Assembly (NCBI GenBank): GCA_964589285.1
Contig: CAZPSP010000150.1
Coordinates: 1-6,286 of the forward strand
Reading direction: 5' to 3'
DNA from: DAOUEG01 sp964589285
GTDB lineage: Bacteria > Chloroflexota > Dehalococcoidia > Dehalococcoidales > RBG-16-60-22
Length of the DNA: 6,286 bases
Of this stretch, positions 1-4,672 are shown one piece after another. How positions within the stretch are numbered: the first letter of the stretch is position 1; each line of letters begins with the position of its first letter. The notes under the pieces are model-generated. The model was not told the DNA's origin. It searched no databases and saw nothing but the letters and a program-made list of their open reading frames with translations. Position numbers and translations under genes: made by a program.

Positions 1-491
1 TTATCGACCAGCTTATCGAAGAGCACAAGATCATCGCGGAGCGGGCCGGTGGGTTAGAACAGGCTGCCAACGATGCCGTCTTCCTGGTCGAACTCAAGGA
101 AGCCAGGGAGTCTTTCGTGCCCGGCCGCCTCGATCAACAACAAAGCCTGAACAAGCTGGAGAGCATCCTCGATTCCATCCGGCCCTGGCTGTTCAAGCAT
201 TTCGAGCGGGAAGAGACCATCCTGCTGGGAATGGTGGAAGAGCTTGAAGAACCCCGTTTGTTAAGCTCGCTGAACTCGCTCCTCCTGGAGCATGCCGATT
301 TGAGGAACCGTATGGTACAGATCGGCGAACACATCAACGAACTCAAATCCGGGAACATGGCGAGGTACCGCTGGGATGCCAGCGCCAATGATATGCGGGC
401 ACACTTAACACACACCAGAATGTTACTGTCAGCACATACCGGCATGGAGAACGATCTGTTCGCCGAATTACGCCGTTATTTTGCCGGCTGA
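1..491 (+). CDS. Hemerythrin-like (HHE domain) protein, 5' partial
   Basis: The reading frame is open from base 3 to the TGA at 489-491, giving 162 visible residues; the true start lies upstream of the window. A GTG at 117 is in frame, but starting there would remove the first histidine helix, so I do not use it. In visible numbering the diiron-ligand pattern of hemerythrin-like four-helix bundles is complete: H8 (in EEH), H66-x3-E70 (HFERE), H97 (in LEH) and H145-x3-E149 (HTGME). Such domains bind a non-haem diiron centre and can bind O2 or NO, or sense iron; which applies here cannot be told. No signal peptide or output domain is visible. It is a paralogue of the protein at 893-1414: from the shared PGRLDQ motif onward they align without gaps, with about 51 of 121 residues identical by hand count. 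The next gene follows after 23 nt, so the two are probably co-transcribed. Confidence 0.85.
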   Translation, partial: IDQLIEEHKIIAERAGGLEQAANDAVFLVELKEARESFVPGRLDQQQSLNKLESILDSIRPWLFKHFEREETILLGMVEELEEPRLLSSLNSLLLEHADLRNRMVQIGEHINELKSGNMARYRWDASANDMRAHLTHTRMLLSAHTGMENDLFAELRRYFAG

Positions 492-499
492 CCAGTAAC

Positions 500-509
500 A
501 GGAAAGAGG
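500..509 (+). promoter_or_regulatory. Ribosome binding site of the 99-residue protein
   Basis: Purine-rich AGGAAAGAGG lies 5 nt before the ATG at 515, inside the short gap after the hemerythrin-like gene. It supports both that start and translation of this small gene. Confidence 0.6.
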
Positions 510-514
510 CCTCG

Positions 515-814
515 ATGACCAGACAGGTAAGCCTGACCGTCAATGACGTCCCAATCCAGCTGGACTATTATGTGGAAGAAGTCGTCTACCACGTAGTATC
601 CGCCCTTGTCCGGAGCCTCCGGGACACCGGGGACATCCACGACCTCGTGATGAAGGCGGGAGAAGGGAATGTCGAAATCACGTTGAATGGAGAACCCGTT
701 TCTCTCAAAGAATTTCCCAGGCTAATCATCAAGAGCACGCTCGACGGCATGGTCTTTCACCTGAAAGGTGTCAACGGACCGGTTGAAAAACTGACCGCGA
801 TCATCAAGCAATAG
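515..814 (+). CDS. Small protein of unknown function with an internal duplication
   Basis: This encodes 99 residues with no cysteine, no signal peptide and no membrane segment; I do not recognise a named family. The ATG at 515 has a good ribosome binding site and the gene sits 23 nt after the hemerythrin-like gene, so it is likely real and co-transcribed. The protein looks like two copies of one unit. Residues 5-35 (VNDVPIQL followed by a hydrophobic helix ending VRSL) align without gaps, 48 residues apart, with residues 53-83 (LNGEPVSL followed by a helix ending VFHL). Identities are V5/V53, T8/T56, N10/N58, P13/P61, L16/L64, V32/V80 and L35/L83, and most other positions are conservative. 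The predicted unit is a strand, a tight turn around N-x-x-P, then an amphipathic helix. The second half (NGEPVSL, then GMV-x-x-LKGV) resembles a short unnamed protein type I vaguely recall from anaerobic bacteria. A cytoplasmic partner of the hemerythrin-like proteins is possible from context alone. Confidence 0.75.
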   Translation: MTRQVSLTVNDVPIQLDYYVEEVVYHVVSALVRSLRDTGDIHDLVMKAGEGNVEITLNGEPVSLKEFPRLIIKSTLDGMVFHLKGVNGPVEKLTAIIKQ

Positions 815-875
815 GTTCACGGCATTACCAGTTACAGTTGGGACGCACGTTTACGCGGAGCGAGGCCAATTGTCC

Positions 876-886
876 GGGAAGGAGGA
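876..886 (+). promoter_or_regulatory. Ribosome binding site fixing the start of the second hemerythrin-like gene
   Basis: GGGAAGGAGGA ends 6 nt before the ATG at 893. An in-frame TTG at 887 directly abuts this site and so cannot be the start used. The rest of the 78-nt gap (815-892) shows no convincing promoter or terminator. Confidence 0.8.
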
Positions 887-892
887 TTGGTT

Positions 893-1414
893 ATGGAAAT
901 CCTTGACCTGCTGGACCGTCTTATTGCGGAACACGAAAGCGGCGGCCAACCTTCGGGCGCAGGTGTCGCCGGCCTGGCCATTGTCCTTGAGGAATTCGAT
1001 TCCATTCATTCCCGTTTCACGCCGGGCAGACTGGACCAGGGGCAGGAACTCGCCAATATCGAGAAAATCATGGAATCCGTGATTACGTTTCTGAACCAGC
1101 ACTTCGATTACGAAGAAAACCTGTTGCTCAGAGGCATCGAGGAGCACGGCGACCCTGAAATGGTGACGTCATTCCTGGCGCTTATCAAGGAGCATGAATA
1201 CCTCAAGACGCGGGCCAGACGCGTGATGGAACTGATACAGGAACTCAGGTCCGGCGAATTATCCTATCAGCACTGGAACGCCAGCGCCAACGACCTTAAA
1301 GCGTATTTGTACCAGACACGGAAACTGCTGGAAAACCATGCCGCCCGTGAAACCGAACTTTTCATGAAGTTCCGAAAGATGTTTCTTGAGAAAGCGCGGC
1401 GGAACGGCGACTAG
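893..1414 (+). CDS. Hemerythrin-like (HHE domain) protein
   Basis: This 173-residue protein consists essentially of a single hemerythrin-like four-helix bundle. The candidate diiron ligands are H14 (AEH), H70-x3-E74 (HFDYE), H101 (KEH) and H149-x3-E153 (HAARE). Ligand spacing after PGRLDQ (residues 44-49) is identical to that of the upstream paralogue: 31 residues between the second and third histidines and 48 between the third and fourth. Both also share the W-x-A-S-A-N-D segment (128-134 here). The ATG at 893 is chosen because a strong GGAGG lies 7 nt upstream. There is no sensor, methyl-accepting or DNA-binding domain, so it is probably a soluble binding or scavenging protein for O2, NO or iron rather than a signalling receptor; this is inference from the family. 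The gene ends with TAG at 1412-1414, overlapping the stop codon of the convergent UPF0280 gene. Confidence 0.88.
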   Translation: MEILDLLDRLIAEHESGGQPSGAGVAGLAIVLEEFDSIHSRFTPGRLDQGQELANIEKIMESVITFLNQHFDYEENLLLRGIEEHGDPEMVTSFLALIKEHEYLKTRARRVMELIQELRSGELSYQHWNASANDLKAYLYQTRKLLENHAARETELFMKFRKMFLEKARRNGD

Positions 1415-2178
1415 AAACCGCCCTCTTCCGGCAAACGGCGGTCCGCTGTCTCGCAGAGGACAACTTTGCCCCAGGCGCCGATGTCCTTGCCGATGATGAT
1501 GACAATGCCGGCAATGCCCGGTATCGAGCTGCCGAACTCAATGGCGGCATCGATGTCCGCCGCCGTTTTGACCCGGTTGCAGACCGCTGTGGCGGCGGCA
1601 TCCGCCAGGGCGGTTGAAGGCGCCAGTACCACCGCGGCATCCGCTTTGCCGAAACTCAGCGAATGGCCCACAGTGCCCGAGGATGTGCAGATTCCCAGCG
1701 GCGTATCCGAAGGCTCTATTTCGAGACCGAGTTTACCGCTCAACGGCGATTCTCCCGCATAAATACCGATGACGCGTTTGCGGTCTACCTTGAGGAAGAT
1801 GTCACCGCCGTTCTCGATGATGATCTCCGGAGAATATGCCAGTAACTCTTGGCCGGTCGTTTCAGCTACGGCGCCGGCCACAGCGGCCATCGGCCCGACG
1901 CCGGCAAGGCTGCTCGCCCGGACCATCTCCATGACGATGCGGGGCGCATGCGGCGGGACGGGCAGCGGTTCCAGCGACGATTGAAAACGGGGGTTTGCAG
2001 CGATATAGTTTTCAAGCTGGGAACGGTATTTCAGGACGGTGCGCCGGGCCTTGCGATGGAGGTCTTCACAGGCGTAGATGGCCAGGTCAGTCTCACCGAT
2101 GGCGACAGTGAAGTGGATGAGGTCGTGGGAGTCCACCCAGCCTCGGTAATCTCGGGGCTGGTAACCTTCCTGTTTCAC
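1411..2178 (-). CDS. UPF0280 (COG2122) family protein, ApbE-like, probable sulfur/homocysteine pathway component
   Basis: The 255-residue product is full length for the UPF0280 family. Seen in it are AGVGPMAAVAGAVAE (92-106), an ENGGD motif (122-126) like the N-x-GGD region of ApbE-fold proteins, the signature TSSGTVGHS (165-173) preceded by C164, then GKADAAVV (177-184) and ADAAATA (192-198). Other cysteines are C37, C200 and C242. ApbE proteins are flavin transferases, but the UPF0280 branch is not known to be one; archaeal COG2122 proteins have been tied genetically to sulfide use in cysteine/homocysteine synthesis. Placement in an operon with DUF39 and NIL-ferredoxin genes supports that role here. 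The start is a GTG at 2178 overlapping the TGA of the acetyltransferase gene (GTGA), so translation is probably coupled; the local GAGG at 2183-2186 is only 4 nt away and weak. The biochemical reaction remains unassigned. Confidence 0.88.
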   Translation of the reverse strand: MKQEGYQPRDYRGWVDSHDLIHFTVAIGETDLAIYACEDLHRKARRTVLKYRSQLENYIAANPRFQSSLEPLPVPPHAPRIVMEMVRASSLAGVGPMAAVAGAVAETTGQELLAYSPEIIIENGGDIFLKVDRKRVIGIYAGESPLSGKLGLEIEPSDTPLGICTSSGTVGHSLSFGKADAAVVLAPSTALADAAATAVCNRVKTAADIDAAIEFGSSIPGIAGIVIIIGKDIGAWGKVVLCETADRRLPEEGGF

Positions 2179-2726
2179 CGGTCCTCGCTGGAACCGAAAA
2201 ATTCCCCGGCGAGGATGGCATATCCGTAAGAGTCCAGCCAGAGTGGATCTCCGTCATCGTCACGGTGGAAGAAGACGTTCTGTTTCTCAAGACCTTCCTG
2301 TCTCATACCGCATTTTTCGAGCACCTTCCAGGAAGCAGGGTTTTGCGGACTGCAATGCGCCACGACCCGGTGTGCTCCAAGGTCCTTGAAGGCATGGGCG
2401 ATGAGAGCGCGAGAAGCTTCCGTGGCGTAACCCCGGTTCTGGTAGTCCGGGCTGAACATATACCCGATCTCCCATGTCCGAAGGTGTTCCGGTCCGTTCG
2501 GCATGAAAGAAACGTGCCCGATTACTTTTCGGGAGCCTCCCAGCAATTCAGCGGCCCAGAACTGGTTACTTTTCGACCATTCGCGGGCGATATTGCCAGC
2601 GATTTCACGGGAAACCGGCTCACCTGGCTCGAAGAGGAACATCTGGGGACGGGAGAGATAGTCATAGAGGTCTTTGGCATCTGCTTCCCTGAAGTAGCGA
2701 AGGACCAGCCGTTCTGTTGTAATCAT
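2175..2726 (-). CDS. GNAT family N-acetyltransferase (RimJ/RimL type)
   Basis: The 183-residue product is normal for a single-domain GNAT of the RimJ/RimL-like (Acetyltransf_3) group. It opens with the typical TERLVLRYFREADA (4-17). The acetyl-CoA pyrophosphate-binding motif A is QNRGYA (96-101), matching Q/R-x-x-G-x-G/A, preceded by the strand EIGYMFSPDY (86-95). The late motif NPASWKVLEKCGM (129-141) is typical of this group, and the C-terminal half carries W/Y-rich strands. GNATs of this type acetylate amino groups on proteins (such as ribosomal protein N-termini) or on small molecules and antibiotics; the substrate cannot be predicted. The ATG at 2726 has GGAGG 5 nt upstream. It lies 24 nt after the ferredoxin gene and overlaps the UPF0280 gene by 4 nt, so it belongs to the operon, yet acetylation has no known part in DUF39-type homocysteine synthesis. 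Confidence 0.9.
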   Translation of the reverse strand: MITTERLVLRYFREADAKDLYDYLSRPQMFLFEPGEPVSREIAGNIAREWSKSNQFWAAELLGGSRKVIGHVSFMPNGPEHLRTWEIGYMFSPDYQNRGYATEASRALIAHAFKDLGAHRVVAHCSPQNPASWKVLEKCGMRQEGLEKQNVFFHRDDDGDPLWLDSYGYAILAGEFFGSSEDR

Positions 2727-2750
2727 CTGCCCCTCCCGTGAAGAAGAATC

Positions 2751-3161
2751 CTAGAAATGAACTTCCATGGCGCGGGGCGGGCAGGCCGGTATGCACAGTG
2801 CGCAGGCAATGCATTTCTGGCTGTCGAAGATGACTTCCCTCGTTTTGGGGTCGAGGTAGAGTGCGCCGGTGGGGCAGACAGTGATGCAGGCGCCGCAACT
2901 CGTGCAGCGGGCATCGTTACGGGTAACGTCCTGGCTCAGAGGCTGGATCTTGACGCCGGCCTTGCCCAGGAAGTCGATGCCCTTATCGTACTCAGTTTTG
3001 TTACCCTTGAGTTCCAGGACGAGGAGGCCTTCCTGTTCCGGGGTGATGGACGCCTTGAGGATGTTGAATTCGAGGTCGTAGTCCTTGACGAGCCGGTAGA
3101 TGATGGGCCGTTCCACGAGCCGTTTGGGGAAACGCAGGACGATTCTGCGGGTGATTGTCAT
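2751..3161 (-). CDS. NIL-domain ferredoxin, 2x[4Fe-4S], homocysteine biosynthesis partner
   Basis: The 136-residue product has two parts. Residues 1 to about 75 form an NIL-type domain, an ACT-like small domain also found at the end of MetN transporter ATPases (MTITRRIVLRFP, then the strand LLVLELKG at 46-53). Residues 86-130 carry two [4Fe-4S] motifs: C86-x2-C89-x2-C92-x3-C96-P and C117-x2-C120-x2-C123-x3-C127-P. In Methanosarcina the equivalent NIL-ferredoxin is encoded beside a DUF39 protein, and the pair is needed to make homocysteine from aspartate semialdehyde and sulfide; the ferredoxin presumably supplies electrons. Start choice: GGAGGT at 3169-3174 sits 7 nt before the ATG at 3161. 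An ATG at 3179 overlaps the DUF39 stop but has no site of its own, and the long in-frame extension further upstream lies inside the DUF39 gene. Confidence 0.92.
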   Translation of the reverse strand: MTITRRIVLRFPKRLVERPIIYRLVKDYDLEFNILKASITPEQEGLLVLELKGNKTEYDKGIDFLGKAGVKIQPLSQDVTRNDARCTSCGACITVCPTGALYLDPKTREVIFDSQKCIACALCIPACPPRAMEVHF

Positions 3162-3168
3162 TGCCGCT

Positions 3169-3174
3169 ACCTCC
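3169..3174 (-). promoter_or_regulatory. Ribosome binding site of the NIL-ferredoxin gene
   Basis: GGAGGT on the minus strand, 7 nt before the ATG at 3161 and just after the DUF39 stop (TAA, 3181-3179). It decides between three possible in-frame ATG starts (3179, 3176 and 3161). Confidence 0.75.
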
Positions 3175-3178
3175 ATCA

Positions 3179-4384
3179 TTATTCCACAGGCCGTTCGTTG
3201 AGCGGCCGGCAGGCGTAGCCGGAATCTGCTCCAGGCAGTGGAGCGACCGCCTGCGTGAGTTGAAACGTGCCCGCTTTTATCCAGTCCTTGAGGATGGCGG
3301 CGATCTCTACCGCCCGGGCATAGCTGGAACGGGCTGCCGTAGGGACGTTCTTGCCCTTGACCTTGATCGTGCCAGACTTCAGTTCCGAGTAGGTGACCTG
3401 GCCGAGACTTACGCCTTTCAGGTTCGGGAAGGAGTCCGAGTAATCGATGACCGGAGCGCTGATATCCGCGTCCGTCACCGTGGTATAAGCAAGTATCTCT
3501 TCCGAGAGGATGGGGATAGGCACGCCGACGCCGACCGTCAGACTGGCGCCGTACCCGGTGACGCTGGCGCCGACCAACCACCGGCTGTTCATCTGTTTCA
3601 GATCTCCCATGACCGCCAGGGAACCGGCACCACCAGTGGGCAAACCTTTCTCGTTGCGGGGAACGCAGGGGTCGTGCTGAGTGCCGTTCCAGGTCACGTA
3701 GCCGGTCCCGCCGCCGAGGAATATCCTCGTGCCGATGCCGATGGTCTTGTAGTAGGGGTCGTTGAACAGGGGCGAAAGCTGACCGGCGGACGAATAGCTG
3801 GCGTTGCCGTAATCCGGTTTCAGGATGCCCATGTACGTATAGATGGTTTTATCCGAGCCGTTCACGGCCACGTTATAGTTCTGGTAGCTGTTCCGCACGT
3901 TGAACAGGACGGCCTCGTTCAGGTCCCTGATATTGATCAGGGTTTCCAGTTTCTTACGCGGATAGCAGTCCGTCCCGTAGGCCGTCGCGGACAGCCGTAC
4001 GTCTTTGCCGGCGACCAGTTCTTCGATAACATGCCCGCCGCCGTAGAGGAACTCGCCGGGGTGCTGGCGGTTGCGCGGGTCGTCTTCCGGCAGGGCGGTA
4101 CCGCCCAGGAAGAGGTCCACCGCCGCCAGCCCGGTGTAGGCCGGGACATCATTGAGGGTGACCCGTCCTCCGCCAAGCTTGATGCGGGGCTTCGTGTGTC
4201 CGACATTGAAATACGCTCCGGAGCCGCACATGATGCCGAAGGTACCCGTGGTCACGACATCGACTTCTTTAGCCGCCTTTGTGATGCCTTTCTCCCGGGC
4301 CACGCTGATAATCTCCTCAGCGGTGAAGACCACGGCTTTCCCGGCACGGATTTTCTCGTTGATTTCTTCGATTGTTCTGGTCAT
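3179..4384 (-). CDS. DUF39 (COG1900) homocysteine biosynthesis protein
   Basis: The 401-residue product matches the DUF39 family throughout. Recognisable blocks are EINEKIRAGKAVVFTAEE (7-24), VVTTGTFGIMCGSGA (43-57), GHTKPRIKLGGG (62-73) with LNDVPAYTG (77-85), FLYGGGHVIEELVAGKDV (112-129), GTDCYPRK (137-144) and the glycine-rich IFLGGGTGYVTWNGTQHDP (221-239). In methanogens the homologue works with NIL-ferredoxin to turn aspartate semialdehyde plus sulfide into homocysteine, the methionine precursor, bypassing O-acyl-homoserine. C53 and C140 lie in the best-conserved blocks and are the likely persulfide-carrying or catalytic cysteines; C240 and C392 are also present. The methanococcal homologue carries a C-terminal CBS pair; this one has none. 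The start is the ATG at 4384, with GGAGGG (4392-4397) 7 nt upstream; an in-frame ATG at 4441 would add 19 atypical residues. It is the first gene of the operon and probably soluble and cytoplasmic. Confidence 0.93.
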   Translation of the reverse strand: MTRTIEEINEKIRAGKAVVFTAEEIISVAREKGITKAAKEVDVVTTGTFGIMCGSGAYFNVGHTKPRIKLGGGRVTLNDVPAYTGLAAVDLFLGGTALPEDDPRNRQHPGEFLYGGGHVIEELVAGKDVRLSATAYGTDCYPRKKLETLINIRDLNEAVLFNVRNSYQNYNVAVNGSDKTIYTYMGILKPDYGNASYSSAGQLSPLFNDPYYKTIGIGTRIFLGGGTGYVTWNGTQHDPCVPRNEKGLPTGGAGSLAVMGDLKQMNSRWLVGASVTGYGASLTVGVGVPIPILSEEILAYTTVTDADISAPVIDYSDSFPNLKGVSLGQVTYSELKSGTIKVKGKNVPTAARSSYARAVEIAAILKDWIKAGTFQLTQAVAPLPGADSGYACRPLNERPVE

Positions 4385-4391
4385 GTCAGGT

Positions 4392-4397
4392 CCCTCC
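4392..4397 (-). promoter_or_regulatory. Ribosome binding site of the DUF39 gene
   Basis: GGAGGG on the minus strand, 7 nt before the ATG at 4384. It selects this start over the in-frame ATG at 4441. Confidence 0.75.
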
Positions 4398-4418
4398 GGT
4401 GAGCGGGGATTACATAAC

Positions 4419-4448
4419 ATTTTAACAAAGTGCGCGTCCACAATACAA
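4419..4448 (-). promoter_or_regulatory. Probable promoter of the homocysteine operon
   Basis: On the minus strand a TTGTAT (4448-4443) is followed after 18 nt by TAAAAT (4424-4419), a five-of-six match to the sigma-70 -10 box. This predicts a leader of about 28 nt before the DUF39 ATG, too short for a SAM riboswitch or T-box. An overlapping alternative is TTGTGG (4443-4438), 18 nt, TGTTAT (4419-4414). The -35 match is weak, so the exact choice is uncertain. Confidence 0.4.
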
Positions 4449-4488
4449 ACGGGGGTATTCTGGTTCGATTTGGGTTTGGTTGTTCCCG

Positions 4489-4570
4489 CAGTGCGTCATT
4501 GCGAACGTAGTGAAGCAATCCCGATCTCCGAGATTGCCACGGGGTCTGAAGACCCCTCGCAAGGACACTG
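4489..4570. repeat. Palindromic intergenic repeat (MITE-like)
   Basis: The outer arms are near-perfect inverted repeats: GTCATTGCGA (4495-4504) against TCGCAAGGAC (4557-4566), 9 of 10 pairing, extended outward by CAGTG (4489-4493) and CACTG (4566-4570). Inside are two more hairpins: GCAATC (4515-4520) with GATTGC (4532-4537), where ATCTC-C-GAGAT (4524-4534) is an alternative pairing, and GGGGTC-TGAA-GACCCC (4541-4556). The GTCATTGCGA...GAAGCAATC wording resembles short dispersed intergenic repeats known from several bacterial groups, including Dehalococcoidia. It encodes nothing and sits between two divergent promoters. No target-site duplication is obvious. Confidence 0.65.
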
Positions 4571-4609
4571 TCTTTTCTCTATCAGCCAAACACAAACAAC
4601 CTCATTCGT

Positions 4610-4638
4610 TTGCCGCTCTCAACGCTATAAGCTATAAT
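4610..4638 (+). promoter_or_regulatory. aspS promoter (sigma-70 type)
   Basis: TTGCCG (4610-4615) and a perfect TATAAT (4633-4638) are separated by 17 nt, the ideal spacing. Transcription would start near 4645, leaving a leader of about 28 nt before the TTG start codon. That leader is too short to hold a T-box. Confidence 0.7.
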
Positions 4639-4660
4639 CTAAAATAGACTGCTTCTCATC

Positions 4661-4667
4661 GAGGAAA
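4661..4667 (+). promoter_or_regulatory. Ribosome binding site supporting the TTG start of aspS
   Basis: GAGGAAA, with its GAGG core 8 nt before the TTG at 4673. No ATG or GTG in frame nearby preserves the expected N-terminus, so this site decides the start. Confidence 0.65.
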
Positions 4668-4672
4668 CAACT

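Noticed and set aside
117..119. GTG as start of the first hemerythrin-like gene
   Set aside because: The frame is open to the window edge and the upstream residues contain the first ligand helix (LIEEH), matching the paralogue.
1417..1442. Hairpin ACCGCC/GGCGGT at the convergent junction as a terminator
   Set aside because: The stem is only 6 bp with a 14-nt loop and there is no real T-run on either strand.
3162..3581. In-frame N-terminal extension of the NIL-ferredoxin
   Set aside because: The extension overlaps the DUF39 coding sequence in another frame, is arginine/glycine-rich low-quality sequence, and a strong ribosome binding site supports the ATG at 3161.
3155..4402. Long open frame on the plus strand (415 codons)
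   Set aside because: It lies antisense to the DUF39 gene, matches no family I recognise, and is explained by GC-rich codon bias on the opposite strand.
4385..4441. Upstream ATG start for DUF39 at 4441
   Set aside because: The added 19 residues do not resemble the family, would cover the predicted promoter, and GGAGGG points to the ATG at 4384.
4541..4556. GGGGTC-TGAA-GACCCC hairpin as an intrinsic terminator
   Set aside because: No T-run follows on either strand, no gene ends towards it, and it is part of the palindromic repeat.
4385..4672. Riboswitch, T-box or small gene in the divergent intergenic region
   Set aside because: Both predicted leaders are only about 28 nt, no conserved riboswitch core is visible, and no open frame with a ribosome binding site was found.
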